Source of the DNA: Chrysomallon squamiferum
Lineage: Eukaryota > Mollusca > Gastropoda > Neomphalida > Peltospiridae
NCBI GenBank assembly: GCA_012295275.1
Contig: CM022672.1
Location: 413,943-477,942, forward strand
Length of the DNA stretch: 64,000 nucleotides
Direction of reading: 5' to 3'
Shown here one piece after another: positions 37,578 through 51,900 of this stretch (its first letter is position 1; each line of letters opens with the position of its first letter). A program made the translations under genes and the position numbers. Under the pieces are notes generated by a model. The model ran no database searches, was not told the origin of the DNA, and saw nothing but the letters and a program-made list of their open reading frames with translations.

Positions 37578-39714
37578 TTTGTTTGACGCAGATTCCTTCT
37601 TTTATAAAAGGAGTGTGATATTAATGGAACAAACATAATAAATAAATAAATAAATAAATAAAGTATTCCGTTCGGTTATTATCGATGTTTTAAAAAAAAA
37701 TATATATATATATGTATGTATACAGAGACAAATATCTTAGAAATATGAATTAAACTATTAAGATACTTCCTCCATTCTGAGGTCTTTAGTGCAAAGCTTT
37801 CAAGTACATTAACAGCTGAAAAAAGAGGCAAAATTAAACGCTCAGTATTCCTTTGCTTTATGTTATATTTTAGAAGTTTACATTATATTTATTTATTTTT
37901 ACAAAAACAACAAACGAAATCAATACGAACCTTTCTTTTATAGCAGAAAATATGTTAATATCATATTATACTGAAAAGAGTATTATTTAAACAATAACTG
38001 ATGTAAAAGAAGAAGAAAAAATTCAACAATGTTTTATTCTTCTTCAGATATTTTTATATCTCCCTATGGCATATTTGGAGCTGAGTAAACATTTTCTCTG
38101 TCATACAAACTGTATTTTTACGTAAGTACATAGACTGTAGAGTACTGTGTCTATTGATAATCTCAGAATTTAGTTAAATTTGAAATATAAGACATATTTA
38201 TTTATTTATTTAGTAACCTTGTTCTTGAAAAATATGTCAGACTGTAAAATTCACTTAGTGTAATAGATTATATTAGATCCAAGATTCCAGTTAATGTAAT
38301 CAGCTGGTCTTTTCCAAACCATTTTGCCGTTTCCCAAAAGAGAATGCATTTCTTAATGCATAAAAATATAATCAGATCAAACTAGACGTTAACAGTTTAA
38401 TTAGTTAATTAATTATTATTATTATTATTATGATTTTTTTTTTGCATGTTAATGATCAAATATTTACCAGTATGATACACTTTGATAAATAAATGACTCC
38501 CATATTTTAATTTTTTACTTATTTTGTGGAACAAAACAGCATTTTATGCCAAATTATGGTTATTCACTGATAGAACAAAATATTTCTGAAAGATAAATCT
38601 GTAATTTAAAATAATATTTACGAAACATAGATTCACTTTATATTATTCCAGAAAAAGAAAACATAGGTAGACGTTACATCATTTTGCTCAAAGCAGTGAT
38701 TTAGATTCCAGTGACGTCTGAGAAAACAAACTAACATGACTCCGATAAGTAACTTGGTAGATGACACAATTCAATCACTTTGAACTTGTTAATTTACCTG
38801 ATTAAATTTTGGGAGTCCCGTGAATATTATAAAATTTATTTTCTTTTTCGTTGTTCTATTGTGTGTGTATGTATGACATTAATGAAAGTTTTAGAAATGT
38901 TATGTAGAATATTCCAGATTCTTGATAGTTGAGATAGTTTGATCAATTCTGGTATATAAATTTTATAAATATAAATTCCAATCTATTGATCTAACCACCT
39001 GAATCTGCATTAATATTTTCTTTTAAGTTATCAAGTTTCAGCTGACTATTTTAAAATTCATAATTGATGACAAAGTAAACTTAAAATTAATAATATATAT
39101 TAATATAATAATAATAATAACAATTAGATTTATATGAAAAACAAGCATTTATATTATTTACTTCTCTTAAACACACACACAAATCAAACTTACAAATGAA
39201 ACAAAAAAGTGAAATGAATCGACACATTTATTAGTTGACAGTGAAGTATGACAAAGTGAAGAAATGAATCCATGCACATTTCACAACATTTACCAATGTG
39301 TGCTTTTCATTACCAGTATTTCTTGTGGAATGCAAACAGTTTAAACAAATCAGGCATCAAGTCATTTGCTACAGAAGCATAAATAAATCTATTATTTTAA
39401 TTAATTTTTTATCCCTTTTATTCCCCCCTCAAAAAATATAAAAACTAAACATTTAATAATAGTAGTAACAGTAACAAACTCTTAGGTTAATGGATGCTGT
39501 TTTTGTTTAAGGCTGCAGTGTTTCTTAAACTCATGACTGAAATTATTTTAAATGAATCTAGTGGGAAAACTTCATAGTGGTGTTAAAATTTACACGTAAC
39601 AAATATCTGATGTTTTGTGGTAAACACTCATTTAAATATTTTCACTATAACAGGATAAAACTAAGATAGAAAAAACATACATTTTAAAAGGTACAGTTCA
39701 GCACTGCTGAAATC

Positions 39715-39775
<61 letters not shown>

Positions 39776-41432
39776 TATTTAATAAAACAAAAGCAAAATG
39801 TCAACAAGTTAAGGAATGTAGTAAACATTATTTTACATGATGTAAAAAAAACAGTGAAAAGAGGAATCTGTTTACCCTGTGTGTAACTAGACAACTTCAT
39901 AAACAAATGTATAGTAGTAATCACTTGTTATGTCATCTTTTACTCATTCATTCCATTTATTTAAAAAAAAAATTGATTCTTCATTCATCCTTTTGTCATC
40001 ATTATTTATCCATTAACTTTCATTCTGTTTATTCCTCACTTATTCTTGCACAATGAACTGAAATAAGCTAATACATGTATTGCACTTGAGATAATATACT
40101 GATTATTGCAAGTAACTTTAACTATGAACTATAGATAAAACAGTGGGTCACATGACTTATAATTTAGCCCATGCTGCAAGAATGGTTTGTTGAAGGCTGT
40201 GGTTTCTTGCTGCTAAAAAACAATTTACATTTTTATCAAATATCTGTGAAACAGAATCATAGATAACTGTGTTGCACCTAATTACAGTGCTAAAATCTCA
40301 GGTTTCAGTTCTATTTTTGTTTTCAGTGTCAGTGATGCTCATTGTTTTAAACAAAGCTGTAGACTACAGGTAGATATTATTTACTGACTAAACATGATTT
40401 GTTATGATTTACTGGTTGTAAAGACTGGTTGATGGATGGATGCACCTTCTTCCTGCAACAGTTTTTTTCACAACAGTTGACTCTAAGAGTTAATTCAAGA
40501 AAATGTCACACATGCATGCATGAATGCAAGCAAATGCACACCCAGAGGTGAAATATACAGCAGTGTTATTTTAATACTGTGTATTCACTTTCCCAGACAT
40601 ACAGACTACACAAATAATTTAACTCCAGTGTAATTTTAACTAGTATAACTTATTATTACTACAATCAACTAATGACACAATATTACAACAATTATAAATA
40701 ATTTGTGTAGTGCACTCATCCAGCATACTGTAATGTTATCTTATGCATAAAGCTACTCAGTCTGTGTAAATAATTACAATTAGAAAATCAATCCTTGTGT
40801 AGAGGGCTGGATTCTTACAGTGTATAAGAAGTTAAACATTGTAAATGATCTTTGTTTGCTTAACAATGAGAATGTTAACTTTAGCTAGTTTTGTTTAAAT
40901 CCAATCCTCACTCTATGTATAATGTGAAGTTCTCACAACCTCATTACGTAACACTTAAACTTCAGTGTTCTGTGGAAAGTGTTGTAATTACACCTTACAC
41001 CTGTTTCATACTGACTATTGTTTTTTAAGAAAGAAGCTATAGTAACACCTCGCATATATTTATCCTTGTATCAAAAACAATGACAAACTGTGACTAACAG
41101 GTTTTGATGACAAGTATGAGCTGTGCTTTACACTTTATATTAGTAGTTATCCTTTTGTGTATTTATCTTTAAACATTGTCACAAACATTGTGTTGTTTGT
41201 TTTTTCATTGAGAGATCATAACATACATCACTTTTGTGAAGTTACTCATGTCCGTGCTATGTCAGATAGATATACTGCTGTTGAGAAGTTACTGATGTCA
41301 GTAGTATATCATCTCTTGTGATGTTATTGACATCAGTGCTGTTGAATATGTCACAAATTCAAACTATATTATATACACTATATCAAACATGATAGATACT
41401 ACAACACAGCTGTTATAAAAACATGACTGCTG
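37578..41432. other. Region between the EXOSC1 start and the HTT stop; no gene seen
   Basis: Probably holds the EXOSC1 promoter near 37600 and part of the HTT 3' UTR toward 41432. A (TAA)n run lies at about 39715-39773 and a short (AAAT)n at about 37637-37660. A degenerate ~60-bp repeat (GAAGTTACTCATGTC and GAAGTTACTGATGTC starts) lies at about 41235-41345. No conserved coding segment found on either strand. Confidence 0.55.
39715..39773. repeat. (TAA)n microsatellite
   Basis: About 19 uninterrupted TAA units. Confidence 0.95.
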
Positions 41433-44400
41433 CTATGTCAGACATGCGATGAGCTCAAGGTAAGGGGAGTCTGTCTTCGCCACTGACTGGAATGTAGAAA
41501 CAAACACATGTCTCTGACTGTCATCATCTAGTTGTTTGTGAAAGTCAAGGGCAGATAAACAAAACAGTTTTCTGTCCACTACCTCCATCTTACCCATCCT
41601 TCCAATCACATGAGGAAATCTGCTTAAGTTAAGGAGTTTTCTGCATCATTATTTGATCTTATTTTCTCTACATTCAGACAAGAAAAAAAAAAAAAATAAA
41701 ATAGAAATGTATATATATATATATATATATATTTGTAAAATAAAATAAAACATGTAGTAAAGAAATGATTACTAGTATTAATAACCACACACGTATCCTC
41801 ATCATTTATAATTACCTCTATCATATAAAAAGCCATACTGAGAACTAGAGAATGCCAGTAGTTTATAAAGGATACAGAGCTTTGAGCCACTGATTTACAG
41901 AAGCACTGATGAAGAAACAGGTGAGACTCCACATTGCCATGGCGACAGGTGAGCGCTGAGTGAAGTTGGAGAGAGACAACATTACCCAGTCTCGGACCAA
42001 TGCCTGCTGATTCTGTTGATGTAAGTTGTTGAACACCTAGAAAAAAACAATATTAAAACTTGAATACTTAACATTTATCAGTCAGTTGACTTGTCAGTCA
42101 TTAATTAATTTTCTCTTTTTAAATGACTGAAAACACTTTGAGTTTAAAGAAAACAATTACTGAAAGTTATAAACTTATTTAATTCTTGTCTTTAAAACTG
42201 TGTAATACAACTAATGACACTGAAAACATAGTCAGGCTGTTTGTTAGTACTGTCAAAACAAACTAACAAAATATAATGAAAATCATTATCAAGTAAAAAA
42301 AAACTTTATTTAGATATTTTACGACAAGTAGACTTTATTTAAGCAGACTAACCTGAAAGACGACTTTGGCAATGAGTTGTGGGTACGGCTGCTGACTGGA
42401 CAGAAACTCACCAATTACTTTATTCATGATGTCCTGAGGTGGAAAGAAATCTGCGAGAAACGCTGGAAGCAGTCGCGTGATCACTCTCGCTTCATATGGG
42501 TATCCCTTTTTAATTCTAGACAAACACAACATCCCTTTTTAATTCGACAAACACAACATCCCTTTTTAATTCTAGACAAACACATCCCTTTTTAATATTA
42601 CAAAAACATTATTTTTTAATTCTAGACAAACACATCCCTTTTTTTAATATTACACAAACATTCCTTTTTAATTCTAGACAAACACAATACCCCCTTTTAT
42701 TATTACACAAATACCCCTTTTTAATTTTAAACAAATACAATATCCCTTCTGAATACTAAATTTATGAGAAACATCTTTTTTTGTTTGAAAATAAAATCTA
42801 TTAAGTTAAAATAATCTTTTTAACTTTCACATATGATAAATGACAAGAGTGCACTTTGTAAAATATAACTAAAACAAAAAAGGAAAACATTACTAGTGAG
42901 TATAACACGAACCTGTCAAAGAGAACTGTAACTCGCTCCATGGCTAAAATCAGAGATTCTGGGTCTTGAACCATCGGCTGGAAACCCACCTCAGTAAAAC
43001 TAGGTTCACTCATGTCCCTCGGTCTAGGACTGTACTCATCACCCTGTTTACCTACAATATAAACACTTACTCATCATTATGTTTACTTTCAACATAAAGT
43101 TACTCATGTTTACAAAGAAATTAAACTAAATTTTTATTATGTAAGAGTAGTATCATAAATCTGCTACATGATGCAGACGGTGTGATTTATTGACTGTTTT
43201 AACTTTCATGGATTAATGGCTGCTGATAAAATTTTTCTAAATGTGATACTTTATAATTATTGTTCAAAACAGGTAAGAAAGATCTAATACTAAACAAGCT
43301 TCAAGACATTATAAATGCAATAACAAATATCTAAAACCTATATGTTGAAAAGACACATACACAAAAATAGAATATGACTCATTAATCATGACAAAAGAAT
43401 ATTTGAATTTACACAGTACAAAGATAATATACATATATGTCAAATTCAAACAGGAACTTGTTACATAAGGAAATGAAATTCATTAACACTGACATGTATG
43501 GGACAATGTTAAGGTAAATATACATACCTGAGTACATACAGGTAAAAATTAGACCAAGAGCTGGCAGAGCTCGCTGTGGACTGGGCAGACAGAGTCTGAA
43601 ATAGAATAGTTAATCTTTATTTTCTTATTTTATTTTAATATAATGATCGATCAAAAAAAAAAAAATATTGTATGAAAAAGAATAATAAAAAAAATGAAAT
43701 AATGTTGAAAGAAAAAGGTTTTATATTATATTAACAATATTTCATCTCCGTTTTCATTTTTACAATAATATCATCAAGTAATTTATCAAGCTGCCATATC
43801 ACATCTGTCATTTCATGTTATTTACAGATATTTTCCTTTTAAGTTATCCAAGATAACTCCTACAAATTCTCACCCCAGAAACTTAAAATAAGCACAAAGA
43901 ATTGTCAATAATTGTCAGTAAAAAGTCTTGTTTAATTTTGGTATCATTTGAAAAGATGATGTAAACTGTTTATAAACCTTTGATAAAAATATATATATAT
44001 AAAATTAAAATAAAACAACAAATAAATATGAAAATATAAATAAAAAATTAAAATGTTTTTATGAAACATACAGTAGGTACATATGAAAGTTACCTATCCA
44101 TGCTCAGTTTGATGATGGTTTCTGTGTCTTTCTGAGAGAGAACGTCAGCAAGCAGTAATCTCTCCATCCCTTTCATTATAGCAAGAAACACAGTCACAGA
44201 AATACACTCCTCACTTCCTGATGCTGCAGTGACAGCTAACTGTAACATGAATATACATTAATGTGATAAATAAATATTTAGTAAACAATTATAATAAACA
44301 AATTAGTTGTAAAAGTATCTAAAGAGATTCAACATAAAAAAAACCTTTTATAATTTAACATTAATGTGAAAAACAAAAATAGAAATGACAATAATAATTA

Positions 44401-44689
44401 CAACACATTTGTACTTCCATTTAATTATTTTATCTGTTTCTTGTTAAAGTATGTTGTATTGGTATTATCACATAGTCTATTCATATTCTATAAATTTTCC
44501 ATTGATTTGTAACTTGGCTGAATTGTACAAATTATTCTACTAACAAATGGCCAAGTTAAATTTAATATATTAATAGCTAATTGTGATTTATTATTCATGT
44601 ACTTAATTTAATTTTTAATGACAGTAAGAACAACTGCACCAAGATTAATATTTAATAAAGAAAATAATAATATTTAAAGCTATATTAAA

Positions 44690-44754
<65 letters not shown>

Positions 44755-47700
44755 TAATGATAATGATAATGATAATAATAAAGATAACAATAATAACAAG
44801 TGTAATAACCTGAAGAGCACTAGAAGGAAAGTCGGAGTCTCTCAGCTGTTCGTAGTAATTCTCCATCATGTAAAATGTCATTGCCCACATCGTCATAGCA
44901 AACTGCTCACTGGTAATACAAGCACTACAACAACAACAATAATCAGCAGTTATATTAGTGTTAAATAATTTATTAAAATTTAAAAACTTTTTACTGAGAT
45001 AATGACTGAATGTGTAACAAAAATAAACAAGTATTTATTATTAAAGCACAAATTATTAAGAAAAACAACATCTACATTTAAACACTAACAAAAGTTTTAT
45101 TTGCTAAGGATGAAGATATTTATAAAAATTAAAATTCTAAATAATTAACTTTTTATACCAGCAACTTTTGAGATCAGTAAACTTTTTTTTAGCTTAAATA
45201 CACAAGATATGAAATATATGTTTTTGTTTGTTTACTTGTTTACACAATGTATGAAATAAATTAATTTTGTTTATTTGTTTACAGTGAATGAAATAGATTT
45301 GATTTTGTTTACTTGTTTACAAAATGTATGAAATAGATTAGTTTTGTTTACTTGTTTACAGTGAATGAAATAGATTTGATTTTGTTTACTTGTTTACATA
45401 ATGTATGAAATAGATTAGTTTTGTTTACTTGTTTACAGCAGACAGGTGTTTGAGGAGGAAACTGGTGATGGTGGGTAGGAGGGAGCGGGTCAGATCTGAC
45501 TGCCCTGACTCCAGCAGGTAGAGAACCCCATGAAGCACAGACACTTTGCTGGGTAGGTGGGTGCTTCTCAGCCCCGCCTCAATTAGTTTGATCACTTTCT
45601 CTGATGTCACAGTGTCCTGAAGCACAAACATGACTCTTGAAATTACATTTACTGAATTAAATAGTAAAAACTAACATTTACAGACAAATACTACTGAATT
45701 AAATACTAAACAACTTACAGTTACATACAAATACTACTGAATTAAATACTAAACAACTTACAGTTACATACAAATACTACTGAATTAAATACTAAACAAC
45801 TTATTTACACACAAATACTACTGAATTAAATACTAAACAATTTAGAATTACACACAAATACTACTGACTGAAGAATTTACAATTACACACAAATACTACT
45901 GAATACACTATTAAATAATTTATCTTGTCCATTTTACTACTTGCTACGTATTTTAGTTTGCAGTTTTAAAAAATATATAATAATTTTAATATCTGCTTAA
46001 CAATACTGAAAAATGTTAGCATTATTGTTATTAGAAAATTAAATATGTTGTTTTTTGCTGGGTTTTTTTAAAATTATATTTAAAATGTGAGGTATTTTCA
46101 TATCAGTGAATTACAAATTATTTAAGAAAATATATTACAACTTGAGCTGCGAGGCCTTTATACATCAGGCAACATTGTAAAACTTTAATTAATAAAGGGA
46201 AAACCCCCTAAACCAACTGCTTCTTAAAATAAACGATAACAGTCTTATGGTTTGTTTTATTTCTTTTCAAAGGTAAATAATCTGTAAAAACATCTAAATT
46301 TTCTTTTACCTAACTTTACTAGCCTATTTTAGGGATACAGTTGTTAGCAATTCTTAAAACAAAAAGCCCCCACTTACTGAACCAACAACAGCAACTGCCT
46401 TGCAGATTCCCACGTTGAGATACTGAGCAACTAGTTCATCTTCTGATGGGTGCAACCGCAACACCTCCAATAGTGTGTCCAACATCCACTCAAACTGTTC
46501 TCTCTCCATGAACAGATCTGACAACAAGACAATCTGAAATGAGAGTTAACAACTTTTACCGTATTTAAACTATACTGTGTCTTTACACAGTGTTTACATA
46601 ACACTGTTCTCATGGTACTAGTATAATACATCTACTTACTATTCTGATAAATAATTTGAGCTCAGTACACTACATTTGTTGTCATTTGAGCAATGTGTTT
46701 AATCACCTGTATCTTCAGATCTAAAAAAAAAGAACTGAATAATACTTCCTGTCTGACAGAAGAACTGAGTAACTGATAATTTCTACTCACTGATCTGACA
46801 ACAGAATTGAGTAATGTGATTATTTTCACTAACCAATGAGACAGAAGAACTGAGCAACATGATAATTTCTACTCACTGATCTGACAGAAGAATTGAGCAA
46901 CATCAGCGCTGGTTTGCTGTTGCCCTCGTAGGACAGCCAAGGACCAAAGAGTTCCTGAAGGAACTGCAGACAAGAGTGAATGTCCAGACCACTCAAAGCC
47001 AGTGATCTCTCTCGTGTTTCCATTGGTGATGTCACCATCAGCGACTTGGCACCATTACGTGGTGAACTGTCTGGACTGTCTGTTGTGTCAGAACCAGAAA
47101 TATTTGAATCTACAGTCCCAACCACAGACCAGATGGCTTCCATAGACACCTAAAAATAACAATCATACTGTTTTATTATCAGAATTTTAATAAGAAATAT
47201 TTGGAATCTAGAGTCCCAACCACAGACCAGATAGCTTCCATAGACACCCAAAAATAACAGTAGTCACACTGTATAATAAAACAAATTTTCATTAGAAATC
47301 TTATGATTAAATATAATGCATAGACAAACATAACAGGTGAAATTTATTATGCTGTACAGTAATTTTAAATTAGTATTATAAATTTTATTGAAAGTTGCAA
47401 CCTAGCAAGTAATATATAAGACAAGCATATATTATGTTGTTGTTTTTTATCAGTATAAAACTATTTGTATTTATAAATCTAGTAACAAAACCATCATATA
47501 CAGTACTAGTGTTAAACTGCTGCAAAAACCTAATGCACAATATTAGAGACAAACAAAATTCACAAACTCACCTGTCCAAGGTGGAAGTCCTCGGAGCCTA
47601 GAGCTCTGTCTAGATTGTCTTCAAAGAGGTCACAGTGAACTGTGTCTGTCTTCTTCCTGCACGCTGTGTACGAGCAGTGACACATTCGATCTGGTCTGTG

Positions 47701-48993
47701 ACACACAAACAAACTTCTTAACACAACAATCTATACTTTACCTAAATCAAGTTCTAATTATGTAGTTGTAAATGTATATTTTAAATAGTTTGGCTAAACA
47801 ACTAAATTATTTTCAAACCTCAATGTTTGTCAGAAATATCTCTTGTAAAAAAAATATTGCTTTTCCTCTTCTTTAATTTTTCATTTATTTATTTAACATG
47901 TTTTAGTAGATATTTTAATTTCATTTTAACTGTAAGCTATATATTAATATAGGAAATGACATAAAAAGATTCTTACTTTTCTGCACACAGGTTGTGTATT
48001 TCTTGTTCTATCAGACCTCGAATCATTGATAGTTTCTTGCCACATCTACAAACACAGAAATAACAATTTACAACAAACACGGTACGTAAACAAATAATAA
48101 AAGATTTCACAGTTATGTTATACAAATAACGTGCACAAACATTTTAATATACTAAAATCCTTTTTGAATAATCTATTTTGTTCAGGTTATATTTTGTGGC
48201 TACAATTTCTGTAGACCAAATAAAATACAAGAATATATCATAAAGTAACTCATTCAAGAGTAACACTTACAAGTGAGGTTTTGTCCTACCTTGTTTGAAG
48301 AAAGGCAAAAGATTTCTTGTACCAAGTTTAAAGAAAGGTACAGGTTTGTCTTACCTGACTTAAAAAAGATAGAATTTTGTCTTATCTGGTTTCAAGAGAG
48401 TAGAGGTTTGTCTTATATGGTTTAAAAAAAGGTAAGTGTTTGTCTGGTTTAAAGAAATGTAGAGGTTTGACTTACCTGGTTTGGAGGAAGGTCAGAGGTT
48501 TGTCACGAGGTTGTACTTCCAGTGCACTATTACATGGGTTACCAGCCACAGGTATCAGCGTTGACTGCAACAACAACATCGTGATTGCTCTGATAGCAAT
48601 CACCATGCACTGTGTTCTCTCTACATCCTCCTGAAACAATGAACATCAATATAAACACAAACCCAACTATTTTAGTCTAATCTGAATGGATAGTAAAATC
48701 AATTTTCAAGACAGCACAAAATTAAACAACTTTTTATTAAAAAAAATAAATATGAGAGTGAAATGAAGAGTATAATTTTCAGAGAAATGACAAAATGACA
48801 TCAAATGTCAGATTTGTAAAACATTAGTCTGAAGTAGAAATTTAATATTTCTTTTGATTGTCTTTACAAACAGTGATATAAAACTTGTATGATTAACTTA
48901 CTTCTGGTGTGAGGTCCCGGCCAGTCGAAGCTGGATTTAATAAACCGAGAAAACTCATCCATGTCTCTTCAAACTGTTTTCTGTTCACCCAGC
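41433..48993 (-). CDS. HTT: HTT exon block C (last 14 exons, to the stop)
   Basis: Exons: 48993-48902, 48630-48476, 48045-47977, 47695-47572, 47149-46877, 46533-46378, 45616-45429, 44924-44810, 44239-44094, 43595-43528, 43051-42913, 42515-42353, 42036-41876, 41619-41433 (stop TAG at 41435-41433). Recognisable segments: [122 protein letters not shown]. The donor at 41876 (GTATCC) is required to join WLKAL to FPHVIGRMG. Exon 47695-47572 has a cysteine-rich start ([12 protein letters not shown]). Confidence 0.95.
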
Positions 48994-51900
48994 CTGAAAC
49001 AGATCACACTGATTATTAACTGTTTGAAACAGATTCTTACCCTCATCTAAATTCAATTCTCAAATCAGATACTTAAATTTAATGGTCCTCAGAGTCATTA
49101 TGCAGTACCAAAACAAATTACCTCACAAAACAGAGAACATTAACACATTTGCCATTCATTCAAAATGCCCATCACCAGCCTATCAAAGGCTCTGTAATGT
49201 TTTATCAAATATTTCAGCTACAAATCATAATGATAGCTTATGAAGTTGATGCAGTATGTTTCATAAGATACAACATTTAAGATACAACATTTAACAAACA
49301 TAAAATACAAAAGAAGAAAAGTAAAAATACCAAGTGTGTTGATTCTGTAGACAAATTCTTTCAAAACATCTTTCTCCAGGAGGAAATCAACAGGCAAGGA
49401 AGGTAACTGTGTTTTCAAATCACCAGTAGGCGACGGGGACCAGCCCAGTTTCCAAACTAGCGGAGGGGTGCGAGCATACGTGTTCACTAGAGGTAGCCTG
49501 GCCAAACCTACAAAACAGTGAAGTTATCAGTTTATTCAGTGTGTGAAGAAATTAAAAATAAAGTATCAATTAATTAAACAAATAATTTGAAAGGGATTCC
49601 AAAGAGATTCCAAAGAATACCAGAAAAGATGATTTTTTTTTTTCAGAATCAATTGTGTCAATTGCAGATAGTTTATGAAATAAATAGTTTGTAAATATTT
49701 TATGTTAGAAAGGGTTTTATAAAACAACTTATAGAAGACTACAAGTAACATAAACAGTCCTTTAGATATTGAGTAAATACTGAAACATTTTTCTAAAATA
49801 AACCCAATTTTTTTAATACTACATCTTTTACAGATCTGAAACTTGTTTATAGTTAGTTTTTGTATGACGAGTGTGAAGAGATATAAAGAACAGTGTGTAA
49901 ATACGACCTCACCAATGATAATGTTTCTGACAGGTGCAGCAAGGGAGGCTGGAAATGAGAGTGCAGTAGTTGAGTTACTTCTCAATCTTGTCTGAAGACA
50001 ATGAACCAGCTCAGAAATCTGATCACATGCTCGAATCAGACTGGAAAATTCTGTGAACAAAACAAAAATCATGTCTGTGTGTCCATTTGTAACCAACTGA
50101 ACATTTTTATAAATAAAACAAAAATCATGTATGTGTGTGTGTGTTCATATCAGACTGGAAAATTCTCCAATACAGAAACACCCCAAAAATTATTGTGCAT
50201 GCTTGTATGTATGTATGTACTGTATGTATGAGGTGTGTACATATCTGCAGCAGAGTAAAGACTGTGTTACCATCAGTTGTATTAGTGACTGGTTCCTCAT
50301 ATCTGTCCTGATGAGCCAGCAAGGCAACTTTCACTCCAGGAAGAACGGTCACTGAAAATAATACACTGCATTATCTCTAGTTATAACAAAACAGTGTTGT
50401 TAACCAGGTTGTGTACACAAACTGATAATGAATGAAAGCAGTTGTACAGTCTGAGTGACATGTAACTGACAATTTTCTAAATTAACAGAACCAGTGTATG
50501 AAAAACAGATTCATAGTTCATTGGTGCAACAAATAACCAAAATATTATACATTTTATACATGTAGGTTCATCAAAAATGTAAAAATTATGTTTGTGAAAG
50601 ATATCTGTATTTGGTTAATGCACTTACATCATTTTATAAACTGGTAAATAACCTTACATAAGCTTGTAAATATATTTGTTCTTACATGAGGCTACAAGTT
50701 GGTAAACTGTGTTGATGATGACACAGACCCAGGTGTAGTTGTCACTCTGACCAATGACAGCAGAAAACTGACTGTTCTGTAGAACCAGGGACACACACTC
50801 GAGACAAGTCTGTAGTTGTTCTGATGTGGGCAGCTGGTCGTGATGTAACAAGTAACCGAGAATCTGTAATTACATTAATTTTTGTGATATATACAGCTAA
50901 ACTGCAGTAAAAACAAATAACTCAGAATTCTTAATTATAGCAAGACATTTTTACTTGTATTTGTAATATTTATATAAATAAATCAGATAACTAAAAATGT
51001 GTAATTATAGTAAAACTTTTTTTTTTTTATTTGTGATATATTACACAGTTTAAACAAATAACTCAGAATTTGTAATTGTAGTAAAACAATTTATATCTGC
51101 AATTACATCATGACAGTTTAACACATGACAACTTTGAAACTGTTAATTAAATAATCATTTATGTTTTCTGTTTTCATGATACGATGTTTCAAAAAGTTTT
51201 TACTTAATATTAGGCTATAATTGGGCCAATATGCGGTAATACATGCATATTTAGATAATGTATGCAAAGAAAAATTCATTACCACGTGATAAACAGTTAG
51301 AAAATGAACTCCGGTTTTGTGGTCTTTTCAGGTGTGTTTAATAAACTGTAACAAAACAAACTCAAAAACAAACATTTTATGTCTGACAAAAAAACATTTA
51401 CCTCAACACAAAGTACACAGAATCGACACACATCATATACTGATTCTGCAGGAACTGCTGGTTTCCATGGAAACCTCTGAATGGCTACTAGGTACTGGAC
51501 AAGGGCAGTGGAGATGTGAAAGTTCATGACAAACCAGGTGCTGTCAGTGAACAGATCCTCGATGTGCTCCATGTATCGCCTCTGACTGGAGTTACACTTG
51601 TTTCCAAACACCATTATCTGATGTGGCACAGACATATGGTTCACAATATTGTTGATGTGTCTGAACATTGTCAGGTGGGATGCCTTGAACAGTGTGTCCA
51701 GTTCAGGGTCAGATGGGGGCAGTTTCTGGTCAGCGGTAAGTTCACGATCACGATTGTAACGAACAAGAGTTCTGTAGGCTCCTAGTGATATACACTCCTC
51801 CAGTATTGACAAACTAAACTCCTTCAATGAGAAAACAACAATCACTTTACTACTAACTTTTTAAATATAATCCAATGATCACAACTAATCATTCCAAGAT

